Source of the DNA: Viridothelium virens
Lineage: Eukaryota; Ascomycota; Dothideomycetes; Trypetheliales; Trypetheliaceae
Assembly (NCBI GenBank): GCA_010094025.1
Contig: ML991785.1
Location: 1 to 64,000 of the forward strand
Direction: 5' to 3'
DNA: 64,000 nt
Of this stretch, positions 48,257-59,000 are shown piece by piece; positions within the stretch are counted from its first letter, which is position 1, and every line of letters begins with the position of its first letter. A program made the position numbers and the translations under genes. The notes below the pieces were generated by a model. That model was not told the origin of the DNA and did not search any database. It worked only from the letters and a program-made list of their open reading frames with translations.

Positions 48257-49572
48257 CTAGAATATCTTACTAGGTCGATTGCCCGGGTCCTTTGGAAAGA
48301 GACCAGCAGCTGTTAAGTTCTGTAAATGCCACTCCGGAGCAGATTCAGTCTTCCAAGTCCACCAGATCCATCCTGCCGCTTTCTCATAAGCATCGAGTTG
48401 CGCGGCAATAAAAGTTTGGATGTTGTCCTTGTCGACTTGCAACATGCCATCGACGGTGCCTACAGATTTGGCTGCACAGTCACCAATGTAGTATGAACCG
48501 CTGCCAAGCTTGTAACTTCCATCGTATCGAGCTCCGATGCCGTAGCCATTGAGGTATTTAGCGCAGTCGGTCATGGCGCCAGTCCATTCACCCGCAATGG
48601 TCCATTTATTATTAGTAGCCATCTGACTACCAAAACTGCAAGCTGTTGAAGTATGCTCCGACGGGGACATGGCCAACGAGCCTGAGTCAAAAACTTCATA
48701 ATGATGAGTGTCTTCCAAAAGATTCCACATGCCAGCACCCCAGTTGTTCCAGCTGTTTACACCTTGGAACGCATCATGGAAGGTGATTGCGACATTGCTG
48801 TCTTGAAGGTTGCCCCACCCATCGTTGTAGAATTGGGTCACTTTGCCCATGTCCAGGTCAGAACCGAGAGGCTCATTCACCAACTCAATAGCAGCAAGAG
48901 CAGGGTGAGATGCATAGTCGTCGCGGATCTGGTTGAGAGCGTCCTTGGTGTTCGTGATGAAGCCGTCATTGCTTGTCCATAAGACGGAACCATTGTGGCC
49001 ACTGTTGTCAAAGCCGTTCTGCGAACCCTGAGCCCCATGAACGTCAACAAGGACCTTGAGACCATGGGTCTGAGCCCAATCAAGAGCTTTTCCAAAGCGG
49101 TCATAGGCACCCATGACATAAGGATCGCTAGGATCATTGGAATTGGGGATGGACCAGTAGCCGATAGGAATTCGGACATGGTTCAGATTGTTTGCAGCAA
49201 TTTGCGCAAAATCATCTTCAGTGATCCAGCTATCCCAGTGTTGCGAGAGGAGAGTTCCGGCGGCATCTTTCCCAAGATGGGAGGTGAGAGTCCATTCATC
49301 GACAACACCGCTCCCAGCGAACTGGTCGAAGATGGAGGGAGTAATCCATGCCTCAAGTACGAACCAACCTCCTAGGTTCACCCCGCGAACCTTTTCTGAG
49401 CCGTAGCCAAATTTCAGCGTATCATCACGTCTCCAAAAGGTTCTAGAAGACTCAATTAGATCAGGCTTAGTTTGAGGAGAGAATAAACTCGGACGACTCA
49501 CTGAGGTGCTGGAGCGGCGTTGGCCAACGCTGCAGAGAGCAAAAGAGTAGTAATGGTGCTGCGGAAATGCAT
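48257..49572 (-). CDS. Secreted glucan 1,3-beta-glucosidase (GH5 exo-glucanase)
   Basis: Releases glucose from the ends of beta-1,3-glucan; acts in wall remodelling or feeding. Exons 49572-49502 and 49442-48257 (minus) give 418 residues; the 59-base intron is GT-AG, and the two exons lie in different frames. The signal peptide is MHFRSTITTLLLSAALANA. GH5 landmarks: VNLGGWFVLEAWITPSIF, NHVRIPIGYW, VDVHGAQGSQNG, acid/base Glu214 in IELVNEPLG and nucleophile Glu309 in TIAGEWTGA. The Trp-rich GWIWWTWKTESAPEW near the end is conserved. Length is typical. Without the intron the N-terminus reads a long chance frame lacking an ATG. Confidence 0.94.
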
Positions 49573-51025
49573 AATGGCTACCGATAAGATGATTTAAGAA
49601 TGTGACACGAACTACTTGCAATATCCCACGCTCCAGGCAGGGCCATTCAATAGAAATGAATTGATGAGCTGGAGACACGGTGGAGAATGCTGCAAGCGCG
49701 TGTGATGGAATACGAACTATGTGGGACCTGCCTCTGTACTTAAAACAAGAGCTCACCAGCTCGTCGGAAAGAGCTCATGCAAGGACCAGCGTTAATCGTC
49801 ATTGCTGGAGGCACATGTTGCGAGGTGGATCTACAACATTCAGTAAGGCATGCACGTCCTGGCCTGTTGGCGCTTTGATCGTCTTGACATCGTGACCTTT
49901 TCCCCGCCGACTTTCGTAGGGCGACCAAAGGTCACAGAGACAAAAGTGACAGAGAAGTCCTTAGAGGCAGTGGCAAGCACCAATGAGGATTCGACGGTGA
50001 CGGCCGACTTTCTGAAAAGCTCCAACGGGCCACACGCTTGAAGCTGAGCATCCCTGGCGATAATGTGATTCAGGGACCAAGCTGGCGTCGTTGGCGCAGG
50101 CACCGCAAAAAGCATGCGTCATGATCCTTGCCGTCGGGCGTGCGGGATGGGCTTGGATAGGCTCACCAGGCTTGCAGACTGGAATCTTGGAATGAGCCAA
50201 CGAAGTTGTCGCGGTTGTTTCGTTTCTTACGCCGGTCGCTCTTTTTTGAGCAAGGCATGTGCACATCACCACCCCGGATATAACACCGTTCCGGCGGCCT
50301 GGCCGATTCAGTCTTTTCTTTTTCGGCATTGACTTTGGTAGAAGCTAGTAGCGTTCAGTGAAAAGCTGACGAATGCTTCACCCTTGATATGCTCTGGCTG
50401 GTGTGAAGTCGGTCAGTCTGACTTGACTCAGGTACGAAGCTCGTGAAGGCTCTGGGTGAAGGCTGCATGACGTCATGCGACTATTGCGTTTCCCTCTTGA
50501 TCCTGCTTGCTGAGGGAATGGCTTCGAAGTCATGAGGAGCATCTTGGACCATGCTTTGTTTTTGGATTCAAGCGAATGTTCGTCGTGAGCTACTGTAGGC
50601 AATGTGGTCAATGATGGTTGAGCGCTTGTGAGGAGTTGCCGACAAGCCAATCATTTGTGTTTGTCGTCTGCAGACAATGATCCCTCCCCAACCGGCCATC
50701 TCGGTGATCTCCACAAACGCAACTAGTAAAAGCTTGGCGTCTCCAAGATCCGAAGACTTATCCCGGCGACTTGCGGGGAAGATCTACCAAAACTTCGGAC
50801 AGCTCGTGTCTCACTCGCAGAAAGCCTTTCCTTTACTCTAGCGCTAGTAGATCATCTCGAGAGGTAGTGACCAATGAGACCATCACACATACATGCGATG
50901 AGATCAGCGTGGCTCGACATAGTAAATTCCCTACTGTTCCACGCACTATAGCTAATTTTCTGCATCATCACAACACCTGTGCTTGCCCGAGGCTAAGCGT
51001 GAGAGGTCATTTTGCAAGATGACCT

Positions 51026-51055
51026 CATCTACACTGACCCCATCTACACTGACCC
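51026..51055. repeat. 15-base tandem duplication
   Basis: CATCTACACTGACCC occurs twice in immediate succession (51026-51040 and 51041-51055), identical copies. Confidence 0.8.
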
Positions 51056-52187
51056 TCGTCTGAACTAGCAACGGGACGGTGACATGTCCCCTTCGCGTGT
51101 CATGGTAGATGTTCTGCACTTTCGAAAGTCGAGACCTGGTTCTTGTAGTCATCCACAACTTCGAACGACGACCACGTGACTACGGAAAGCTAGGATCTGT
51201 CCAGCTCGTTATGGCTACAATGCATCCTGACACCAATGAAGCTCTAGGCCGAGTGAAAATGCTGGGACTCCAGGAGGGTCCAGTGGCTCCTAACACACGC
51301 GCGGAGAACTTGCTATTTTTGGGCTGCTTAAGAGCGACAGAGTCTGTCAGTCATTTTCACAGGATGAATTGAGTAAAGAAATCAACTCAAAGGAATATGA
51401 CCCAATCCTGGGAAAGCTCTCTCACTTTCAGGCGTACAATTTCCGATCAAAGTGGTTAAGTGGAAAAAGACCAAGTATAAAGATTTGGATGTGTCGATGC
51501 GTTTGACCATTGGAAGAATCGTCTGACTGCATCGCAAGCATCTCATCTTTGGATCCTGCAGAGGGTAGACAGATGTTATGTTACAGAGCGTATTAGCCAA
51601 TCTTTGACATGATTGAATCATCTTCCTGTGTCGTGCTGTTCTGGGGGCAAAACCACTCAGGGTCTGTATTACTGTCGCCGACAAGCTCGAGAAGGAATAG
51701 TGCTCCCGCAGAGCACGAAGGAAGCAACTGCCCTTGAAGTTTCTAGGAAAGCATATCCCCACATCCTATTCACCATGCTCGCATTAAACTTTTGGCTATC
51801 TAGCTATGCCACCTCCAGTGCCGAAAGCTTCAAGAAATTCAAATGAGAGGGCGGATGCTCGGATACAGCCTCATTTGGAAAAGCAAGAGGGTGATCTTAC
51901 CTTGCATCAAAATGAGTTGGAAACAAATGATAACTGCTTTGGAAAGATGTTTCAAACTTGTCCGAAGATAGATGTCGGAGATAGTCCAAGCCTCAATGGG
52001 GTCATCAATTCCTCGATGTCCGGCGACAATCCTGGCCCCTAGCATTCCCCACTCTTTCTACGGTAGAACACGCGTCACCATGGTGTGAAAGAAAGTGGAA
52101 AATGAGTAGGCAAATTTCTGGCGTCTGGCGTATGATGCTCTGTGATGAAGGGACGCTTGGCTTCCTCGAAGCATGTGATCGCCAAAG

Positions 52188-52197
52188 TATATATATA
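52188..52197 (+). promoter_or_regulatory. TATA box of the small gene at 52257
   Basis: TATATATATA, 60 bases before the ATG at 52257, a plausible core-promoter distance giving a leader of about 30 bases. Few other genes in this window have so clear a TATA box. Confidence 0.5.
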
Positions 52198-52256
52198 GCT
52201 CGCTGCCCGGTTCTTTTTACTCCTTCACAAAGCCACCGACCCCACTTCCCTTCTGC

Positions 52257-52572
52257 ATGTTTGAACCCCAATTCAGGAACGTTTTTCAGATGGACGTCTT
52301 AAGGGACTTGATGACGAAATATGTGCGAAGAGACGCCGCCAGGCGGCGTGAGCAAGAAGCAGCGAGAGTACAGCAAGTCGCTGCACTTAACTCCGCAAAC
52401 GCCTCAGGTGAGGCACGTGAAGCGGAGCAAACATATAACAATGGGTGAGTTCGCCATAGCAGCGAGGAATGATACGCTTGTAACGGAGACTAAATCCAGG
52501 AAAAGCCTCTTTCGAGCTCTTCTCGCAGCCATGGAGCAGCGAAATGGCGGCAATGCCATTACCTACGAGTAG
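52257..52572 (+). CDS. Small two-exon gene, 86 residues, unknown function
   Basis: Exons 52257-52444 and 52500-52572. The 55-base intron runs from GTGAGT to ATCCAG with a branch-like GACTAAA, and its phase agrees. The product begins MFEPQFRNVFQMDVLRDLMT, continues with a strongly charged, probably helical stretch (YVRRDAARRREQEAARVQQV, Arg/Glu/Ala/Gln-rich) and ends FRALLAAMEQRNGGNAITYE. No signal peptide or membrane helix. A TATA box stands 60 bases upstream. I know no family. The long helix could form a coiled coil. Support comes from promoter, intron and frame agreeing; there is no homology evidence. Confidence 0.5.
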
Positions 52573-52948
52573 GCCTATCGATTGAACAGTGCCCATTCAG
52601 ACAAGGTTTGCTCATCGGATTACAGGGATTTCCTAGCAGTCGTGGCGGCCTTAATAGCACAAAGGTGATGTTCCATGAGTGGACAGCGTTTGGTTAGCAT
52701 ACCAGAGAAACTTCTCTAGAAGTTCGCCCGTACTAACCTAGCCGCTTCTAGGATACCGGTGGTCATGAGTCTGATGCATTTAGTGGCGCTGCACATTTCG
52801 AAAAGCCTGCGTCGCTTTCCCATAACCCCTGAAGCGAATTCTATCACGGTATCGGAAGGTGCATATGATTAGTGCGGCAGGTTCCTAGGGATGGAACCGA
52901 TGGTAGCGATAGAGATTAGAGGCAGTCCTACCCCAGCCCACCTTGGTG

Positions 52949-52956
52949 TATATAAG
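52949..52956 (+). promoter_or_regulatory. TATA box upstream of a hairpin
   Basis: TATATAAG, 41 bases before the left arm of the inverted repeat at 52997. No convincing ORF follows, so the transcript, if any, is undefined. Confidence 0.3.
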
Positions 52957-52996
52957 GCCTAGCCACTCCAGATCCAATAATTTATCCCTCTTCTTT

Positions 52997-53050
52997 TCTT
53001 CATACAAGATCCAGACTAAGTTTGAGTAGGGTCTGGATTTTGTATGAAGA
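52997..53050. repeat. 20-base inverted repeat (hairpin) with 14-base loop
   Basis: Left arm TCTTCATACAAGATCCAGAC (52997-53016) and right arm GTCTGGATTTTGTATGAAGA (53031-53050) pair over 20 bases with one non-Watson-Crick position that would be G-U in RNA. Together with the TATA box just upstream, it could be part of an old LTR-type promoter region or a structured RNA. I cannot define ends or family. Confidence 0.75.
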
Positions 53051-56000
53051 GAGAGCATAGAGAGATAGCTTGTAGCTACCACATAACCATCTGTTCCTCA
53101 CCTTCTTCCTTCTCAGATAGACAAGAACTATAAGAATGAATGAACCTTTGTGACCACTCAAATTTTCATTATGTGACCCTTTATCACGTTAAAAGCTCAG
53201 AGACACTTTGCTGGACCAAAGTACTAATACTTCATCAAGCTTACTGGGAAGCATTGATGTAAATACTCACACATTCAGGGTGGACGGCATGGAATTGTGT
53301 ACTTATGCACCGAGGAAATACCATATTCATTCCTCTGCTCGCCCACCTAAGAAGCCACAGAACATGAAGTGGTAATCGTGTTCATTTCGCCCCAATTTCC
53401 CATCTAGGTCCCGTCATCCATCTCTGCGGCCTGGCAAGGAAGTGGAGAAGAAGGATGATTCCCTAGATCTAGAGAGGCTAGAAACAATATACATCGAGCT
53501 GCTGTGGGATGAGACCACCTCCGTGTCCACCCTAGCGACTACCCTCTCTAGACTGAACCATGGTTCACCTGCCACTCCTACCACAATGGATAGTATCGAT
53601 CCTTCCTGAACCCATAACACGGCCCCTGGCTGAATATATGCATGCCATCGTCTTTCAGAGAGTACACCATGATTATAAGCGGCGGAGGCGGAGAATTAAG
53701 AAGCTGGGGGTAAGGATGACCATTTGTGAACTCGATTGTAGTCTCATGACTAACAGCCATTATCCTATCGATCGCAGGAGAAGTTGAAATTGGGACGGTT
53801 GTTGGGCTGTAGAAAAGGTATAAGTTCACGCCATTCGTAGCTCTAGTCACGCGTTAGCTTTTAGTATTCCATAGAGAAGGGTTGATAGCTGACAAAACAG
53901 ATAATGGAAACCCTGGTGAAGGCCTTCATGCCCAATTTCTATTGTTTGTCTGAATCGAGCGTGCTGTGGGAAATTCTCTTTTAATCCAACAGTCGCTTTC
54001 AAGGACATTTTGCTGAGCTTGGGTCGAGGCGTCACGCCAGATAACTTATCTGTTGCACATCAAGCGCTTGCGTATAAGAGAGTTCGTCTGGTCGCCTTTG
54101 CCCATATCCTGGGATTTTGGCTTCTTGACTCTTCTCAGAGCTTCAAAAGATCCAGAAAAATAACGAAAATTCAAGTTCCTGACCTGCCCGACAGCACTAT
54201 TCAATAACCGGGTTGACATTTAGGTCTGAACCGTTAGAGCTCGATGCAACTCTGTATGAGGCCATGGGACGACGTGGGGAGAAGTGCCGCTTGTATTGTT
54301 CTCATAGAGGAGGGCTACTCTTATTGCTAAGAGTCAGGATCAAACAAAATCTGGGAAAACCTTGAGAAGTTCACAACGTTCGGCTTTTGGAAATCTTATA
54401 AGGATGATATCGTGATCACTCGAACTGTTTGTCCTGCTATGGAAATTTCGAGCTGAATTATTGTTGTCCATAATGTTGATGAAGAAACACCGGCAGAGGA
54501 TAATTTGCCACCACAAGAGTCTTTGAAATCCAGAATGTTATGACTGTTGTAAATGCGAAGGAATGAGTGAGATCCCTTTGCGGAAGGGACACCTTTTGGT
54601 CAGCTTTATGAATAGCTTTGAGAGTGTATGACCGTTCATCATTGGATTGGCCGGTTGCCATGACCGTTTCGACGGGCTGGGCTTGTTCTGGGAAGGAGTA
54701 GAACACGAGATTAGAAATATATTCTTGTTCTGAAAATTCGATTTGGAAGAATTTTCACGGCTAGCCAGAACGGGTGCGCCAAGTATATGTTAAAAAAAAT
54801 AAGGGTAATGCTTTCACTGATGCAGCACATGCCGATGGATGGAGAAATTTATCAAAGGTTGACCCGCCAGCAAGCTTACTCACCTACTTGCTATCCACAC
54901 CTCTACACCACCCCCATGTGTTGACCACATATAATCAAGCCCCAGTGCAGAAGTTGAGCAGCATCTTTGGCTATCTTGCTATCCTTGGGACTGTTTCATC
55001 CATTTATCGATGGGGGCGTCAATATTTGTTGCTGAAACCCGCTCACCCTCCGAGACGCGTCGACGGCATATCTCCTGGATTCAATACCAAACGACTGAAT
55101 TATCACGCTATTTCTCCAAACATGTATGGTTACCTCCTGGTGTGCCTCCACAATCTCTTTAGTCGCAGAAGGAGAATGGACTACTTTCCGAAAGGAAGTT
55201 TGCACGCACCTACGTTTGCTCATCGGCAAGCTGCAGCTTGACAAACGACCAGTCTCGACTTGAGCACACGAATCGGAGAGATCCAGCGGCAGGGTTCTGC
55301 TCTACAGGACTGCATTGTTATCCGTGCCGAGCCTATAATTCCCAAATTCTGCGCCAAGGAGTACCAGAGGTGGACTTATCGGCAACGATAGAGCAGGCGT
55401 CATCCGAAAGCAACCAGGAAGACGAAAGCCAACCAAAGGAATCTCTGAATGTGTCTCTGTAACTTTGGAAAGACCGTTAGAAGTCGCAGGACTCGCTCAA
55501 CGACTCCTCAGTAGCCGATTGTTGGTAGCCACTCGACCGTTACAGCGGCTGAAGGGAAAACGAACATGAACACAGTCAAAGAGGGCTTCATAGGGATACT
55601 AGGCGACAGCGTTAATTCAAATTCGAGTTCAGGACATCCGAATAAACATGAAGGCGTCATACCTTCTGAGCGATCTTGACCACTTTACGGTGTACCCAAC
55701 CTCAACGCTCTAGTCATAGGTCATGCATTCATCGATGAGAATGGTCGACAGCTTTTCCAGGACTGTCAATGTTGGAGCAAGTCCTCAATTGTGTCGATCT
55801 CGCCTTCCAACGATTGGAGATCATGGTGGCCTGGCCACAAACCATGGCATGCTCCCATACTATTCGCACTTCGCACTTTGCATCGAGCCTTGAATTCAAC
55901 AGTCTCGAAGCGAAAAGCAGATCCTGAGCTAGGCGATGCCGATATCTAGAAGAATTGGAATACAGAAGAATCAGCTCCTTCGGAGGCTACGACTCTGCAT

Positions 56001-59000
56001 GAGGGATACGAGAAGTCTTAAAGATCGAGTGGCTGATCAAGATTTTGCTTTGAGCATAGCGCTCTCAGTCTGTATTCAAGGGGAGAACTTCAGGTCGAAA
56101 ATGGGACGGACGAAGAGAAAAAGAATGTTGGCATATTGCTTCCAGCAACATCTCCAAAGGAGTCTCTTCATACATTGTCAGGGAACGACACAAAGATAAA
56201 GAGAATTGAGAGGGACCAGAACTTGCCACCTACGAATGGATATAAGAATAAGCCATATGAGAGGCTTTGCTACTTCATCGTCCAACGACTATCTGAGACA
56301 ATACAGAACTCTTCAGTATCTTCAACGGAACAACGCACCGTCTGATTATGAGACCAGAAGCATATGTGGGAGCAAAGTCTCGAGCTGAGAAGAGCCAGCC
56401 TATATTTACTTCAGGATAGTCTAACCTTCAACCTTGAATAGAGCCAAGTCGTCTTACTGAGGGGAGCAACGACTTTCCACGGTGATGTCAACAACAATAA
56501 CACTTAGCTCGGGCGAAATGCTCTAATCAAGCGACTCTGAGCTTCTACAGACCTACCTCCGAAGATGTGCGTCACAGAAACTCCAACCTCTTTGCGACGA
56601 GAGCTCCTCTGTCTTGATTATTGACAACAAAGACTCGACCTTTCTCGCAATGACCACACCTCGACGTCCACTGAGATTCTTCGCACAGCAGATACACCTA
56701 GTCTGACCACAACAATCTGGGAGAATACTGCTAGCTACAAGGGACGTAGGAAACTCCCAACCCCAGGCTTCGGCGCAGTGGCGCCCTCTCTCAAAGCTGT
56801 AGCTACAAGCGCACTCCAGCTGGGTCATCAGGGCCTGGAAATTATCGATGCATGCTCCACCCAGCCTGGCCCAAGTACACCGACCATGAAAAGAAAAATG
56901 CGCATAGCGAAGGCGAAAGAAACCTCAGACGGAAGGGTCCCCGTGAGAAGGCCTGCAACCAGAAGCAAGATGAATGAGGATGAAGACGAAGACTTGAATA
57001 AGAGGGAATCAGCGAATGTGCTTTCTCATGAAGCCTTACAAACTCAGTGGGCTTGTGGACCGGAACTTGATCTGTGGACCTGCTAGGAAAGAGGCTGGAT
57101 CAGTACGATGTCTTACTGAGGACGTGAGACAACACCTCTTCTACCCGTTTCTTCAGATTCGTCATGAACGGTGATCAAGATGATCAAGTAGGAAGAGGAG
57201 TGGCAATGCCATACATTAGTCTCACATTCGCATGCATTTTGCATTTGGCCGTGATTTTAGCGCCGTCATTCCCTTCTCCTGCAGTATTTCACGCTTGGAG
57301 GTTCTTTTCGGTCCCACAAAGCATATTCTAAGCTAGAATCACGCAGTCCGGAGGCATGAACTTAAAGGAAAAAGCTGAGATCATATCACCCAAGCGGATA
57401 GATCTGGCCCAAGAGGAGCTAGGATTCCACGTTATGAGTTCAGGGAGCAGGACACACAGCAAACTCACGCAGGTTTCGATTGTGACTTTGTGGAATGGAA
57501 GTTGCCTTTGCGACCAAGACCAAAGCCCTAGCAACGACGAGACGTTGGAGGCCAAGAGTAGCAGAGAGGTCTCAGCTCCAGCTGAAGTAGAAGACTTCTG
57601 CGTCGCGAGAGAGAGAGGAAGGCGGAGAAGGGAGACCGAATAACTGACTCTTTCCCCGACGCGCGGAGGAACAAGAATACAGATGCCTGCCGACGCTCTT
57701 TGACGCAACAGCTGAACTGTTTCATGCACGCCGAAGGCTGAAGGAATTGTGGGTAAGGGCTTGAGGGCTCGTGAACTGTCTTTCATCACTGCCCGAGTAT
57801 ACGGTGTCAAATTCGGCGCGCGCCCTGGCCGTCACTTAAACCAGGAACCTTCAAGCCAGAATAAAGACGACTACAAAGTCGGCATTCCTGCCTCGAGCAA
57901 GATCGAGACAGAAAAGGACGGAGATAGATCATCCGCGTTATGTATCCCTCGTTCGTTTTTATGTCCAGTCATTTCCTGGTCTCCAGCGTGCCTCCGTTCA
58001 GCTTTCGTCCGACACATCAGCATGATGAGCTAGGACCGAGTGTCATGGACAAAGTCACCACGATTGTTCCGACCAGGCCAGGGCTAGTCATAGTACAGTC
58101 CGAGAGGACAAGGTGGCAGCGATAAGTCCGATATGAGCTGCAACTCCGTATCAGTCCACATCTCTCGAAGACGAAAGGGGCTCGAAGGGATGGACGCGAC
58201 AGAGAAAAGTGAAAGAGGGAGAGGAAGGACCGAGTTGATAAGGAGAGATTTTCCTTAGGGGAATCAAGATTCGAGCAGATATTGCAGTTCCAGGCAAGTA
58301 TGGACTGCATGAAACGGCTGCGAACAATGGAAATTCAACCAGTCTGAGCGGTTCGAAATATCTTCAGACGGTAACGAAGGGTCCTGGTGATTACATTCCT
58401 CAAATCAACATCTGACATCAAGCAATGATGTCTTCTGCCCTTGCGACCATGTTTCAGGGTAGTGGAGTTCTCCGCTCTCATGTATGGAATGGCATATCGC
58501 CGGACCAAGGTTATCAACGCGTCTTTTGGGATCTTAGTTGATCGTCCAACAGTGCGGCGAATGTTCCAATAGCCAAGGCGGTAAGGATGAGAAGCTCCCT
58601 ACTTAACATCGTTATGAGACCGATGAAACGCAGTGGCAATCCTGTAAACAGGCTTCTGAAGTATTTTCCAGATGCCGCCGCGACTTACACACTGCTCCAG
58701 CTGTCAGGCCGTGCTGCCCCCCAAGGAAAGCATTCTCTTGTTCATGAATGGATCAAGGCTACCGACCGAAGAACTATGTGCTCAAGATTTGAGTGCACAA
58801 AGCCAAGGCGTATTTTGCTGCTCGATCGATGTCGAAGATCCATGAACGACCAATCTACCCCTCCCGACGCCCGCTTTTCTCGAGCCAAAGGCAATTGCAA
58901 AGAGAAGGAAACTATACGTGAGACGGAGTATTAGATGTTTGTAAATCATGTCGGAGGACTTAAGGAGATGGAGTAAGCAGAGCAAAGAGGCATCTTGAAG

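Larger units (their letters stand above)
49573..52256. other. Intergenic region, start of the gene-poor right third
   Basis: No gene I can support. A 91-codon minus-strand frame (50115-49840, ATG start) has no motif. A 15-base direct duplication lies at 51026-51055. A short inverted repeat (GTGACCTTT with AAAGGTCAC) lies near 49890-49934. The TATA box of the small gene at 52257 is at 52188-52197. Confidence 0.45.

Noticed and set aside
49840-50115. 91-codon minus-strand frame with ATG
   Set aside because: The opposite strand is also open here, and no motif or signal distinguishes either frame.
54774-55241. 155-codon plus-strand frame
   Set aside because: Starts with GTG, shows weak codon bias and no family resemblance.
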